The notes beneath the pieces were generated by a model. That model was given only the letters and a program-made list of their open reading frames with translations, was not told the DNA's origin and searched no databases. A stretch of 13,241 nucleotides of DNA, taken from positions 1-13,241 of the forward strand of contig DKOR01000003.1 of the NCBI GenBank assembly GCA_002470825.1. Reading direction: 5' to 3'. A program made the position numbers and the translations under genes. Every line of letters starts with the position of its first letter. Positions within the stretch are counted from its first letter, which is position 1. This stretch comes from Thiotrichaceae bacterium UBA7357. GTDB taxonomy: Bacteria; Pseudomonadota; Gammaproteobacteria; Eutrophobiales; Eutrophobiaceae. This document shows positions 1 through 7,817 of this stretch, piece by piece.

Positions 1-1
1 G

Positions 2-3000
2 ACGGGTGTGGGCAGTGGCGCGGCGATAGAGACGACGGTCAAGAGTTTAGATATTGATACAATAACATCGGGTGATATCACAATTGATAACAATTTTGCG
101 GCAGGCACTGTGAGACTAATTAAACTTAGTGTTGCATCTGGCAACGGAATAGTAAATTTTACTAATACAGGAAATCAAGCATTAAGAATTGCAAATGTAA
201 CAACAAATAATGGAAATATTACGATTACTAATAACGGTGACGCAAATACTGATGCAATAACTATTAATACGCCAGTAGTAACAAGTGGTACAAATACAAT
301 TTCCATCACATCTTTAACTCGTGGAGACATTGTAATAAATACTGGAATCTCAACGGCAGCAGGCGGCACGATAACACTGAATTCATCAGACGATATAAAT
401 ATACAATCAGAAGCTATTGCAATTAACTCTGGTTCTGGTGGTGCGATCAATCTTAATGTTGATACGAATAATGAAATAACTGCAATACTAGATTTAGGTG
501 GTGCTGTGTTGAATGCAAGTACGATTAATTTTAATGGTGGAGGAGATGCGTCAGGACTAGTTCAAGATAAATTAATAGGAACAACTTTAGGCAATAACAC
601 TTGGACACTAGCGACTGGTTCCGATAACGGTACATTGGTAAGCACAACTAATATCACTACTGCAGCAAGTGCCACGTTTACTGATTTTCATAACTTAACT
701 GGTAATGCCAATATTGATTTATTTGATTTTAACGGAGGTAATCTTAGTGGTAATGTTGATGGTCAGGGTGGAGTAAATACACTTGACTACTCGACACTTG
801 ATGGACCTATCTCAGTCACCCTTAATGCAACGGGAGGCACAACAGGCTTTGCTGGATCTTCTGGTAGCGCATCACAAATAAGTGGCGTGTTCGACGATAT
901 TAATACTTTGATAGGTAGTAAAGGAGTGGATACTTTAACCGGCATCAACGCAGCTGCTGAATGGAAGATAGATGGCACTAATCAATATGTGAGTACAAAT
1001 ACACTCGATTTTAGTGCAATAGAAAATCTAAGTGGTAACGCTAGTATTGATACATTTACGGTGACTGCAAGTCATTCAGGAATCCTAAATGGACAAGCTA
1101 ATAATGATGCCTTTAATCTGAGTGGTTCTAGTGTAGTTTCAGGTAATCTTGTTGGTGATGCCGGTAATGACACATTTGATTTTGACAACATTGCGCGTGT
1201 GATTGGTAATGTTGATGGTGGAGTAGGAATAGACACTATAAACTTTAATGGCTCTACTTTGGGTCAAAAAGTTACGATTACAGACTCGGGCGAGAATGGT
1301 CAAACTGGTACGATATTGGATGATCCAGGACAAAACACATCACCTAATACAGCACTTATTACGGCTAATTTTACTGATATAAATTTACTAAGTGGAAACA
1401 CAATTAGTAGTCTTATTGGTCAAAATGTTAATACATTCTGGAATATTACGGGTACAAACTCAGGAACATACGGAGCCTCTTTAGAATTAATTGCTATTAA
1501 TGTTTTTAATGATTTTGCAATCGTTACTGGTGGTACAGCTGCTGATACATTTGTTTTTCAAAATAATTCTACAGCGAAGATTGTAGGAGGTATTGATGGT
1601 GGCGCTGGGACTAACATCCTGGCCGGAAGTGTTGGTGTTGATTCGTTTGGAATCACGGGATCAAATATTGTTGTGGTCACGCCGTCCGGCGGAGTAAGCG
1701 CAACTAATTTGACTAATATTACAAATATTGATGGTACAAGTGCCTCTGACAGCGGAGCAGATGTATTCACACTTAATGCAGGGGTAAATTGGGCAGGTTC
1801 TTTAAATGGAACTGGCGGTAATGATAGGTTTATCCTCAACAATACGAGCACAATAGGCGGAACACTGACCGGAGGAACAGGTAGTGATACGTTAAATTTG
1901 AGCGCCTATTCAGCGGCACGTAATGTCACATTAAACGCTAGTTCAACAGGGAATGGATTTGCTGGTACCGAAACTAGTATTTCTGGTGGGTTCTCAGAAA
2001 TAAATGTTTTAACTTTACGCAATGCTGTCGACGATTCGCTTCAAGGTGCAAACTTCACTAATACTTGGGTACTTTCAGGTAGCAATTCAGGTTCCTTAAC
2101 TCAAAATGATAATACGCTTACTTACAGTGGTGTTGACGATTTTATTGGTGGTACTGCAGCGGATACATTTACATTAACAGGAACGCAAACAGGCACTATA
2201 TTGGGTAATGCAGGTGATGATATATTTAATCTAAATACGGGTGGTGCTTTAACCGGGACAATTTCTGGTAATGCCGATAACGATACATTTAATTTGAATT
2301 CGGGTACGACTACAGGTGCTGTAGCAGGCGGAGAAGGTCTCGACACATTAGCTGGCAGTACCGCCTATACAATTAACGGCACTAATAGTGGTACTCAAAC
2401 ACAATTGAATGGCGGTTGGAATACAATTGAGAATTTGACTGGTACGGAAAATGCCGCAGATACATTTACATTTGCTGGCGGATCAATCTCTGGAACGGCT
2501 AACGGCCTGGGCAATAATGACGGTGACAGACTCAATTTTGGTAATGCTGCAGCGCAAACAATCACAATTACAGAAGCATTAGCCACAAATGAATTTGGTG
2601 GCACAAGTACGAGTGCTGCAAATTTCATTAATATCAATGTGATAACTGGTAGTGGCAATAATGATACTTTCACAAGCTCAACTGCTGGAGGGACGTTTAC
2701 GATACAAGCTAGCAATGACACCTATTTTAGCAATGGTCAAACTCTTAACTTTACCGCCTTTGAAAATTTAGCAGGTAATACTGGTAATGATATATTTAAT
2801 ATCAATCAGGCTCGTAATGTAAACATTAATACTGCTGCCGGTGATAATGTAGTCAATGTCAATCAAAGTTTGACAGGCGGCATTACTACTGGGTCCGGAA
2901 GTGATACTGTCATATTGAATGCTACAGTAAATGGCAACGTAGTTGGTAATGGACAAAATGATTTTCAAATTAATAACACTCTAACAGGGAACCTCACAGG

Positions 3001-4645
3001 TAGTGTTGGAGTTGATATATTAAACGTAAACGGAACGATTATAGGCGCGGTAGATACTGGTGCAGGCAATGATGTTATGAATCTGAATGGGACTATTACG
3101 GGTGATGTAACAGGTGGCCCCGGAGAAAATGTTTTAAATCCAACTGTCAGTATTAATGGTACCTACACGCCGACAGGTAATGATACTTGGAATCATACTT
3201 CTGGGGTTAGTCTAGCAACCAGAGTGACTGGTACAGGCTCAATAACTATTCCTGGTACGGAAGGCCAAGCTCTTAACGTTGGTGGAGGCGACTTAATATT
3301 GCCGAATTTGACTGGTTTTCAGGGTCATACAGTTATTGGTGGAACACTAACCCCTAGTGGTGTTGATCCATATTTCCTCGCAACGGACATTACATTTAAT
3401 TCAAGTCTATTGACAGTGACGAATGCAATACAAAGTGGTGGCTCTGTCACTTTGTTAGGGGGAGATATTATTCTTAACAACGACATAACAGTATCGGGTC
3501 AAGATAGTCTTATTGGGATGATTGCGGCAGGACCTCTTTTCGGTGGTGACGCTGGTGATATCGATGCTTCAGGCGGACCTGTAAAACTAACGGCACCTCC
3601 TTCTAATAATAACCCATCGGGTGCGTTAATTGCTGAAAATACCATTGTTAATTCAGAAAATATTACACTGAGCTTTGGGGGTCTCGGTGAAGTTGATGTT
3701 GCCGTGGGCGCTGACGCAGATCTTGAATTTAATGGTGCAAGTACAAATGTAGATGTATCGACAGATGAAGCTTTTGAAGCTTTCATTCTCGGGGTGCTTT
3801 CAGATGCCGGCTTAACAGTTGGCATAACTACTACCTTTTCTATTAATCCCGCCTCTGCCTTGATTGGTCTTGAAACGTTAGCCTTTATTGATGTTGGTTT
3901 GTTTGAAGAAGAACTTACGCTATATGGTCAGATAGGGATGGGTATTGCTCTATCGTTAGCACAGTGTGAAGAACAAGAAGGTTGTGTCCCGAGTGTCACA
4001 GAAGATGAATTGAATACTCTGATTGAATCGTTAAAAGCACGCGTGATAGAGCTTGAACGAAGACTTGCTGAAGCGACTGATTCTAATGTCCGTTCTGAAC
4101 TAGGAGAACTAATTGGAGGCTTTAACAAAGAGTTAAAAGATTTCCGAGATTATCGTCAAGAATTACAAGAATTTTTTGCTTCGGAGGATGAAGATGAAGA
4201 CTTTGATGAAGATGAAGGCTTCGATGATGAAGATTTCAATGAAGAGGACCTTTATGAAGACTTACCCGATGGGAATGGCTCGTTAGATAGACCGATAGAG
4301 ATGGGAGAAGTTGAACGATTAGCTAAAGTCTTAGAAACCGTTAAGTCTCGTGTTGAATGGCTGGAACGTTTAAAAGTAAATCCTGACGAACGCGCGCGAT
4401 TAAGTGAATTAACAAAAATAGAACTAACTCAAGAAGTACTCGACACCATCATTGAAGCGGCTAAATCAGAAGCAGTGTTTATAGAAAATCAGATAAAACT
4501 ATTGATTGAGAGCACAGAAGCGATGTTTTCACCTGCTCCAATGTTCACTGCGGAAGTGCGTGATTATGATTCGATGCAGACAGTTCACTACGGAACTGAT
4601 TATTTGAACAGTTTGCCGCGCCATCCATTATTGAATATTAATTAA
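2..4645 (+). CDS. Giant beta-strand-repeat surface protein, C-terminal part (5' end outside window)
   Basis: The frame is open to the window edge, so the GTG at base 8 is probably not the start; residue numbers here count from it. Residues 1-190 are short Gly/Asn/Thr/Ile strands like those of filamentous-haemagglutinin-type beta-helices. Residues 195-930 hold about seven degenerate modules. Residues 930-1250 are further low-complexity strands. The C-terminal part differs: motif IGMGIALSLAQCE (1309-1321), cysteines C1320 and C1326 (the only two visible), a charged heptad-rich helix (about 1331-1390), a run dominated by Asp/Glu (1393-1418), a second charged helix (1433-1505) and a 40-residue tail. 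No autotransporter barrel or LPXTG-type anchor is visible. Known of such proteins: secreted or surface-displayed adhesins exported by type I or two-partner systems. Which applies here cannot be decided. It is followed after 9 bases by a protein repeating its C-terminal domain, then by sapC. Confidence 0.85.
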   Translation, partial: TGVGSGAAIETTVKSLDIDTITSGDITIDNNFAAGTVRLIKLSVASGNGIVNFTNTGNQALRIANVTTNNGNITITNNGDANTDAITINTPVVTSGTNTISITSLTRGDIVINTGISTAAGGTITLNSSDDINIQSEAIAINSGSGGAINLNVDTNNEITAILDLGGAVLNASTINFNGGGDASGLVQDKLIGTTLGNNTWTLATGSDNGTLVSTTNITTAASATFTDFHNLTGNANIDLFDFNGGNLSGNVDGQGGVNTLDYSTLDGPISVTLNATGGTTGFAGSSGSASQISGVFDDINTLIGSKGVDTLTGINAAAEWKIDGTNQYVSTNTLDFSAIENLSGNASIDTFTVTASHSGILNGQANNDAFNLSGSSVVSGNLVGDAGNDTFDFDNIARVIGNVDGGVGIDTINFNGSTLGQKVTITDSGENGQTGTILDDPGQNTSPNTALITANFTDINLLSGNTISSLIGQNVNTFWNITGTNSGTYGASLELIAINVFNDFAIVTGGTAADTFVFQNNSTAKIVGGIDGGAGTNILAGSVGVDSFGITGSNIVVVTPSGGVSATNLTNITNIDGTSASDSGADVFTLNAGVNWAGSLNGTGGNDRFILNNTSTIGGTLTGGTGSDTLNLSAYSAARNVTLNASSTGNGFAGTETSISGGFSEINVLTLRNAVDDSLQGANFTNTWVLSGSNSGSLTQNDNTLTYSGVDDFIGGTAADTFTLTGTQTGTILGNAGDDIFNLNTGGALTGTISGNADNDTFNLNSGTTTGAVAGGEGLDTLAGSTAYTINGTNSGTQTQLNGGWNTIENLTGTENAADTFTFAGGSISGTANGLGNNDGDRLNFGNAAAQTITITEALATNEFGGTSTSAANFININVITGSGNNDTFTSSTAGGTFTIQASNDTYFSNGQTLNFTAFENLAGNTGNDIFNINQARNVNINTAAGDNVVNVNQSLTGGITTGSGSDTVILNATVNGNVVGNGQNDFQINNTLTGNLTGSVGVDILNVNGTIIGAVDTGAGNDVMNLNGTITGDVTGGPGENVLNPTVSINGTYTPTGNDTWNHTSGVSLATRVTGTGSITIPGTEGQALNVGGGDLILPNLTGFQGHTVIGGTLTPSGVDPYFLATDITFNSSLLTVTNAIQSGGSVTLLGGDIILNNDITVSGQDSLIGMIAAGPLFGGDAGDIDASGGPVKLTAPPSNNNPSGALIAENTIVNSENITLSFGGLGEVDVAVGADADLEFNGASTNVDVSTDEAFEAFILGVLSDAGLTVGITTTFSINPASALIGLETLAFIDVGLFEEELTLYGQIGMGIALSLAQCEEQEGCVPSVTEDELNTLIESLKARVIELERRLAEATDSNVRSELGELIGGFNKELKDFRDYRQELQEFFASEDEDEDFDEDEGFDDEDFNEEDLYEDLPDGNGSLDRPIEMGEVERLAKVLETVKSRVEWLERLKVNPDERARLSELTKIELTQEVLDTIIEAAKSEAVFIENQIKLLIESTEAMFSPAPMFTAEVRDYDSMQTVHYGTDYLNSLPRHPLLNIN
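590..2800 (+). repeat. Degenerate protein repeat modules within the giant protein
   Basis: About seven modules of roughly 70-160 residues recur. Each opens with a [W/F]-x-[I/L]-x-G-[S/T]-N-x-G-[T/S] type strand. Examples are NTWTLATGSDNGTL at 197-210, FWNITGTNSGTY near 477, NTWVLSGSNSGSL near 685 and YTINGTNSGTQ near 787. About 25 residues later comes an [N/F]-L-x-G-x4-D-[T/I]-F segment (near 229, 340, 505, 709, 809, 920). Single RTX-like half-motifs such as GGTGSDTLN, GNAGDDIFN and GGEGLDTLA lie between. The DNA copies are diverged, so this is an old protein-level repeat rather than a recent tandem duplication. Module borders are approximate. Confidence 0.7.
3932..3985 (+). other. Conserved IGMGIALSLAxCE + CX5C motif, copy 1 (giant protein)
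   Basis: Eighteen codons encode IGMGIALSLAQCE followed by QEG and a second cysteine. The motif marks the switch from beta-repeat sequence to the helical, acidic C-terminal region. The same motif recurs in the next gene at 4799-4852, with only about five substitutions in 18 residues and identical cysteine spacing. Confidence 0.8.
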
Positions 4646-4654
4646 AATATTATT

Positions 4655-5236
4655 ATGATGCTAAGAATAAAAATTTTCTGCTTAGTCGTATTTACATTAA
4701 TTTTTAATGTAAATATTGCGGCGGTTATTCTTAATGCAGATGATGTAGAACAATCAGAGTTAACATTGCTTCAGGATGAAACAAAAGTATTTCAGTCTAT
4801 TGGCATGGGCATCGCATTATCACTTGCTGAATGTGAAGGTGTTGATTTGTGTTCACTCACAGTAGAAGAAAATGAAATCAAAGAATTACTTAAAGCGCTT
4901 GAATCAAGAATCACCGCTTTGGTTTTGAAACAAGAAAATGCAAAAGATTCTTCTGGCATAGACAATGTTTTGACTGCCTATATAAATGAACGTGATAGTT
5001 ATAATGCACATTTAGAAAAGCTACGGAGTATTACAAGTACACTTGATGTTGATGCTTTTTTGAAAGAATCCAACGAGATTGAAATAGATTTCCCTGTTGA
5101 ATCTGCAAGAAATGAAGCGTTATTTGATTATCTCACCGAGCTCGAAGCTTTTGAAGATGAAGAACTTGAAGATGACGAAGATTTGGAAGACTTTCCAGAC
5201 CTTCCAGAATTAGACGATGTTAACTCGATTCCTTAA
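4655..5236 (+). CDS. Exported protein repeating the giant protein's C-terminal domain
   Basis: 193 residues, function unrecognised. Residues 1-23 form a Sec-type signal peptide: Arg/Lys near the start, a hydrophobic core, and likely cleavage near NIAA. There is no lipobox. Residues 49-66 carry IGMGIALSLAECE and a CX5C pair (C60, C66), matching the upstream giant protein. A charged heptad-rich helix follows (about 70-130), then a C-terminal Asp/Glu-rich segment (about 167-188) with EDFPDLPELDD. The order of motif, helix and acidic run is the same as in the giant, so the two are probably paralogous. It begins 9 bases after the giant's stop. ATGs at 4655 and 4658 are adjacent and neither has a clear Shine-Dalgarno, which suggests translational coupling. 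Inferred role: a periplasmic or surface partner of the giant protein, for example in assembly, anchoring or as a competing C-domain. None of this is shown directly. Confidence 0.85.
   Translation: MMLRIKIFCLVVFTLIFNVNIAAVILNADDVEQSELTLLQDETKVFQSIGMGIALSLAECEGVDLCSLTVEENEIKELLKALESRITALVLKQENAKDSSGIDNVLTAYINERDSYNAHLEKLRSITSTLDVDAFLKESNEIEIDFPVESARNEALFDYLTELEAFEDEELEDDEDLEDFPDLPELDDVNSIP
4799..4852 (+). other. Conserved IGMGIALSLAxCE + CX5C motif, copy 2 (193-residue protein)
   Basis: The second copy of the motif described at 3932-3985. Here it lies shortly after the signal peptide rather than after a beta-repeat region. Outside the signal peptide (C9), the two cysteines of this motif are the only ones in the protein. 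Confidence 0.8.
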
Positions 5237-5258
5237 TTTAAAATGAAGATCAAAAAAT

Positions 5259-6011
5259 ATGACTAAAAAATCATCTAGTACCTCACCCTCCCCTATATTG
5301 CCTTTGTTTTATAAGCAAGTTGTACCACTAAATAAAGAAGTACATGGTGAACTTTACATAGAGGGCATAGAAGATTATTTACACACTAAGGATACAAATA
5401 GCATCTACATTGCTGCTGTTGAATTTTTGCAAGCATCACGTGAATATCCAATTGTATTTGCAAAAGGAAAAGATGATGTGGTTTTTCCTGTAGCCTTATT
5501 AGGCTTGGAACAGAATCAAAACGTTTTCATAGATAAAAGCGGTGCTTGGACGGCAAATTATATTCCAGCCTATGTGAGGCGCTATCCTTTCATACTCGCA
5601 ACAGCAGATGACAATAAAGATAACTTTACTGTTTGTATTGATGAGAGTTTCCCTGGTTTTAATACGGCTAAACAAGGAAAAGCGTTATTTGATGATAAGG
5701 GAGAGCATAGTGATGTTCTAAACCATGCGGTAGATTTTCTTAAGGATTATCAAACTCATGTGCAATTAACAACACATTTTTGCGAAAATATAAGTAAATT
5801 AGATATTTTAGAGCCAATGCAAGCAAACATAGAACATGCAACAGGCGAAAAAACCTCTTTGGGTGGTTTTATGGGGATTAATCGAGAAAAATTAAAAGCA
5901 CTCAAATCAGCAAAGATAACAGAATTATTAAACACCGATGAAATGGAACTAATATTTATGCATTTGTCATCATTATCTAATCTTAATGGATTAATGAAAG
6001 AAAGTAGTTAG
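5259..6011 (+). CDS. sapC: SapC-family protein
   Basis: 250 residues, close to the usual SapC length. Conserved features seen: FYKQVVPLNKEVH (17-29), REYPIVF (61-67), PVALLGL (77-83), YIPAYVRRYPFIL (101-113), VCIDE (125-129), LFDDKGE (143-149) and a C-terminal LGGF...REKLKAL block. The family is named after SapC of Campylobacter fetus, encoded with the S-layer protein secretion genes; its biochemical role is unclear in most bacteria. No signal peptide or membrane segment is visible, so it is probably cytoplasmic. It follows the 193-residue protein after 22 bases, with GAAG 10 bases before the ATG. Position behind a giant repeat protein and its small partner fits a role in export or control of a surface layer, but that is inference from context. 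Confidence 0.9.
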   Translation: MTKKSSSTSPSPILPLFYKQVVPLNKEVHGELYIEGIEDYLHTKDTNSIYIAAVEFLQASREYPIVFAKGKDDVVFPVALLGLEQNQNVFIDKSGAWTANYIPAYVRRYPFILATADDNKDNFTVCIDESFPGFNTAKQGKALFDDKGEHSDVLNHAVDFLKDYQTHVQLTTHFCENISKLDILEPMQANIEHATGEKTSLGGFMGINREKLKALKSAKITELLNTDEMELIFMHLSSLSNLNGLMKESS

Positions 6012-6102
6012 ATAAATTCATTAGTAAACTCCACACCATTGGTTCTCTCAGCATTTTTATGGCAGATCAGTAGAAAATTGCGTCTAAACTTTCAGAGTTA
6101 AG

Positions 6103-6624
6103 TTATTCATTTTCTATCTTGATGGGTTGATTAGGATCAATATCGTCTTTTGGACCGTATTTCTTTACGTAAGAAGTAATGACTTTGTCAGCTTCTTTTA
6201 ATTCTTCTTCAGAAAGTTTTGTCTTTGCTTTATCGATGGCTGCTACAGATAATTTATGTTCATGAGCTGCACCAACGCTATACCAAATGTAAGCATATTC
6301 GAAATCTTTTGGTACGCCTCGACCTTTAAAGTACAAATCACCCAATTTATACTGTGCTTGCGGTATGTTTTTTTCTGATGCTTTACGAAACCATTGACCG
6401 GCATTTTTATAATCTTGCTCTACGCCTTGTCCTTTCATATACATCATTCCCATATAATACTGTGCATAGCCATGATCTGAGAGTTCTGCTAGTGATTGCA
6501 TAGTTGTAAATGCTTTCCCATAATCTCCTTTCAAATAAGCAATAACGCCGTCATTGAAATCTGCGTTAACAGAAGAGGTGAGTAGGGTAAATAATAGGAT
6601 GGATATTGAACTAATTCTTTTCAT
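6103..6624 (-). CDS. Periplasmic Sel1-like repeat protein
   Basis: 173 residues. A signal peptide (about 1-21, cleavage after SVNA) is followed by Sel1-type repeats: AQYYMGMMYMKGQGVEQDY from residue 54 and AQYKLGDLYFKGRGVPKDF from residue 90, with a weaker first copy around 25-50. Residues 135-173 form a charged tail. Sel1 repeats are TPR-like helical hairpins that serve as protein-interaction scaffolds; small secreted versions are common in Gammaproteobacteria and mostly unassigned. The gene converges on sapC (91 bases between stops) and is divergent from the acuI-like gene. No partner is identifiable from the sequence. Confidence 0.85.
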   Translation of the reverse strand: MKRISSISILLFTLLTSSVNADFNDGVIAYLKGDYGKAFTTMQSLAELSDHGYAQYYMGMMYMKGQGVEQDYKNAGQWFRKASEKNIPQAQYKLGDLYFKGRGVPKDFEYAYIWYSVGAAHEHKLSVAAIDKAKTKLSEEELKEADKVITSYVKKYGPKDDIDPNQPIKIENE

Positions 6625-6661
6625 ATTCTAAGACTCACAGTTGGTATTGCGATTGAACTCT

Positions 6662-6690
6662 CGTAAAATACGCCGCTTATTAGATGTCAA
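6662..6690 (-). promoter_or_regulatory. Possible promoter of the Sel1-repeat gene
   Basis: On the minus strand a perfect -35 TTGACA occupies 6690-6685. Seventeen bases later is a weak -10, TTTACG (6667-6662). It lies about 40 bases upstream of the start codon. The -35 is convincing, the -10 is poor. Confidence 0.35.
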
Positions 6691-6719
6691 GTTGGCTTGA
6701 GAGACATAAATATCGTTTT

Positions 6720-6728
6720 TGTTATGAT
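6720..6728 (+). promoter_or_regulatory. Extended -10 promoter of the acuI-leuCD unit
   Basis: TGTTATGAT matches the extended -10 form TGnTATnnT-like (TGn followed by TATGAT). The nearest -35-like hexamer, TTGAGA at 6697-6702, is 20 bases away, which is long, so the extended element would have to carry recognition. It lies 66 bases upstream of the ATG at 6795. No clear operator was seen. Confidence 0.45.
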
Positions 6729-6794
6729 ATCTGACCATAAAGGTTGCGAATTGTTTCATGCAAGATGAAGATTGTAAATAATATGGGGACGTAA

Positions 6795-7793
6795 ATGAAT
6801 AAATTTCAGGCGTTTAAGGTATATCAAGAGAATAAAAAAGTATTAGGCCGTCTAGAAACTATCACGATTGATGATCTTGATACGGGGGATGTGCTCATAA
6901 GGACAGCTTATTCAGCTATAAATTATAAGGATGCATTAGCTGGCACGGGAGCCGGTAAGATCATTCGCCATTTTCCCTGTATTGCTGGAGTCGATGCTTC
7001 CGGTGTGGTTGTTGAATCACAAGATAAACGTTTCAAAGAGGGTGATCCAGTATTGGTGACAGGTTATGAATTTGGTGTTGATCATGATGGTGGATTTTCT
7101 GAGTACGTTCGTGTGCCTGCTGAGTGGGTAGTGCCGGTACCGGTTTCTATGAGCTTATTTGATGCAATGGCGATTGGAACCGCTGGATTTACAGTTGCAT
7201 TATGCGTTCAACGATTGGAAGAGAATAATCAAACACCAGAGTTAGGACAATTTATCGTAACTGGCTCTACAGGTGGTGTTGGTAGTTTTGCTATTGATAT
7301 TATGTCCTCTTTGGGATACGAGGTTGTCGCACTGACGGGCAAATCTGACAATAATGACTCATTGATGAGTATAGGAGCAAGCCACATTCTGGATCGAAAT
7401 AAGCTGAAACTGGATGGCCCATTATTAGAAAAAGGGCAGTGGGGTGGTGCCATTGATAATGTTGGAGGAGATATTCTTGCTTGGTTAACGAGAACAATGA
7501 ATCCTTGGGGCAATATTGCGGCGGTTGGACTAGCGGGTGGTTTTAAAGTTAACACATCGGTGATGCCTTTTATTTTACGTGGTGTCAGTTTGTTAGGTAT
7601 TAATTCACAAGGATGTCCAACTCATTTTAGGCATCAACTATGGGAACGCTTGGCGGGTGATCTTGCACCTAAACATTTGGATAAAATCGTAACTAACACG
7701 ATTGAGTTAGAAGATTTACCGAGTGTGTTTGACAATATGCTGGCGGGTAAGACTACGGGAAGAACGGTAGTGTCGATTAATCCTGATGAATGA
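6795..7793 (+). CDS. acuI: YhdH/AcuI-type NADPH-dependent quinone/acryloyl-CoA oxidoreductase
   Basis: 332 residues, a full-length medium-chain dehydrogenase/reductase of the YhdH/YhfP group. Seen: GroES-like N-terminal part with SAINYKDALAGTG (40-52) and AGVDASG (64-70), the family stretch GYEFGVDHDGGFSEYVRVP (90-108), the nucleotide-binding loop GSTGGVGSFA (157-166), and DNVGGD (221-226). Zinc-ligand residues of classical alcohol dehydrogenases are absent, as expected for this group. AcuI homologues reduce acryloyl-CoA to propionyl-CoA with NADPH; others are annotated only as quinone oxidoreductases, so the substrate is uncertain. The start is supported by GGGGA at 6785-6789, five bases before the ATG. 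leuC begins 24 bases after the stop, suggesting cotranscription, though no metabolic link to leucine synthesis is evident. Confidence 0.85.
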   Translation: MNKFQAFKVYQENKKVLGRLETITIDDLDTGDVLIRTAYSAINYKDALAGTGAGKIIRHFPCIAGVDASGVVVESQDKRFKEGDPVLVTGYEFGVDHDGGFSEYVRVPAEWVVPVPVSMSLFDAMAIGTAGFTVALCVQRLEENNQTPELGQFIVTGSTGGVGSFAIDIMSSLGYEVVALTGKSDNNDSLMSIGASHILDRNKLKLDGPLLEKGQWGGAIDNVGGDILAWLTRTMNPWGNIAAVGLAGGFKVNTSVMPFILRGVSLLGINSQGCPTHFRHQLWERLAGDLAPKHLDKIVTNTIELEDLPSVFDNMLAGKTTGRTVVSINPDE

Positions 7794-7817
7794 CATAAAG
7801 AAATAATTGAGATTTTT

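Noticed and set aside
590..3150. Tandem DNA repeat array or CRISPR-like structure in the giant gene
   Set aside because: The periodicity is at the protein level with variable module length; DNA copies are diverged and there are no spacer-repeat units.
3499..3825. Minus-strand open frames inside the giant gene (up to 108 residues)
   Set aside because: Antisense frames kept open by the biased Gly/Asn/Thr codon composition of the repeat protein; no ribosome binding site or recognisable domain.
6012..6102. Bidirectional terminator between sapC and the Sel1-repeat gene
   Set aside because: Only a 5-bp AACTT/AAGTT match was found, with no T-tract on either strand, so no terminator is claimed.
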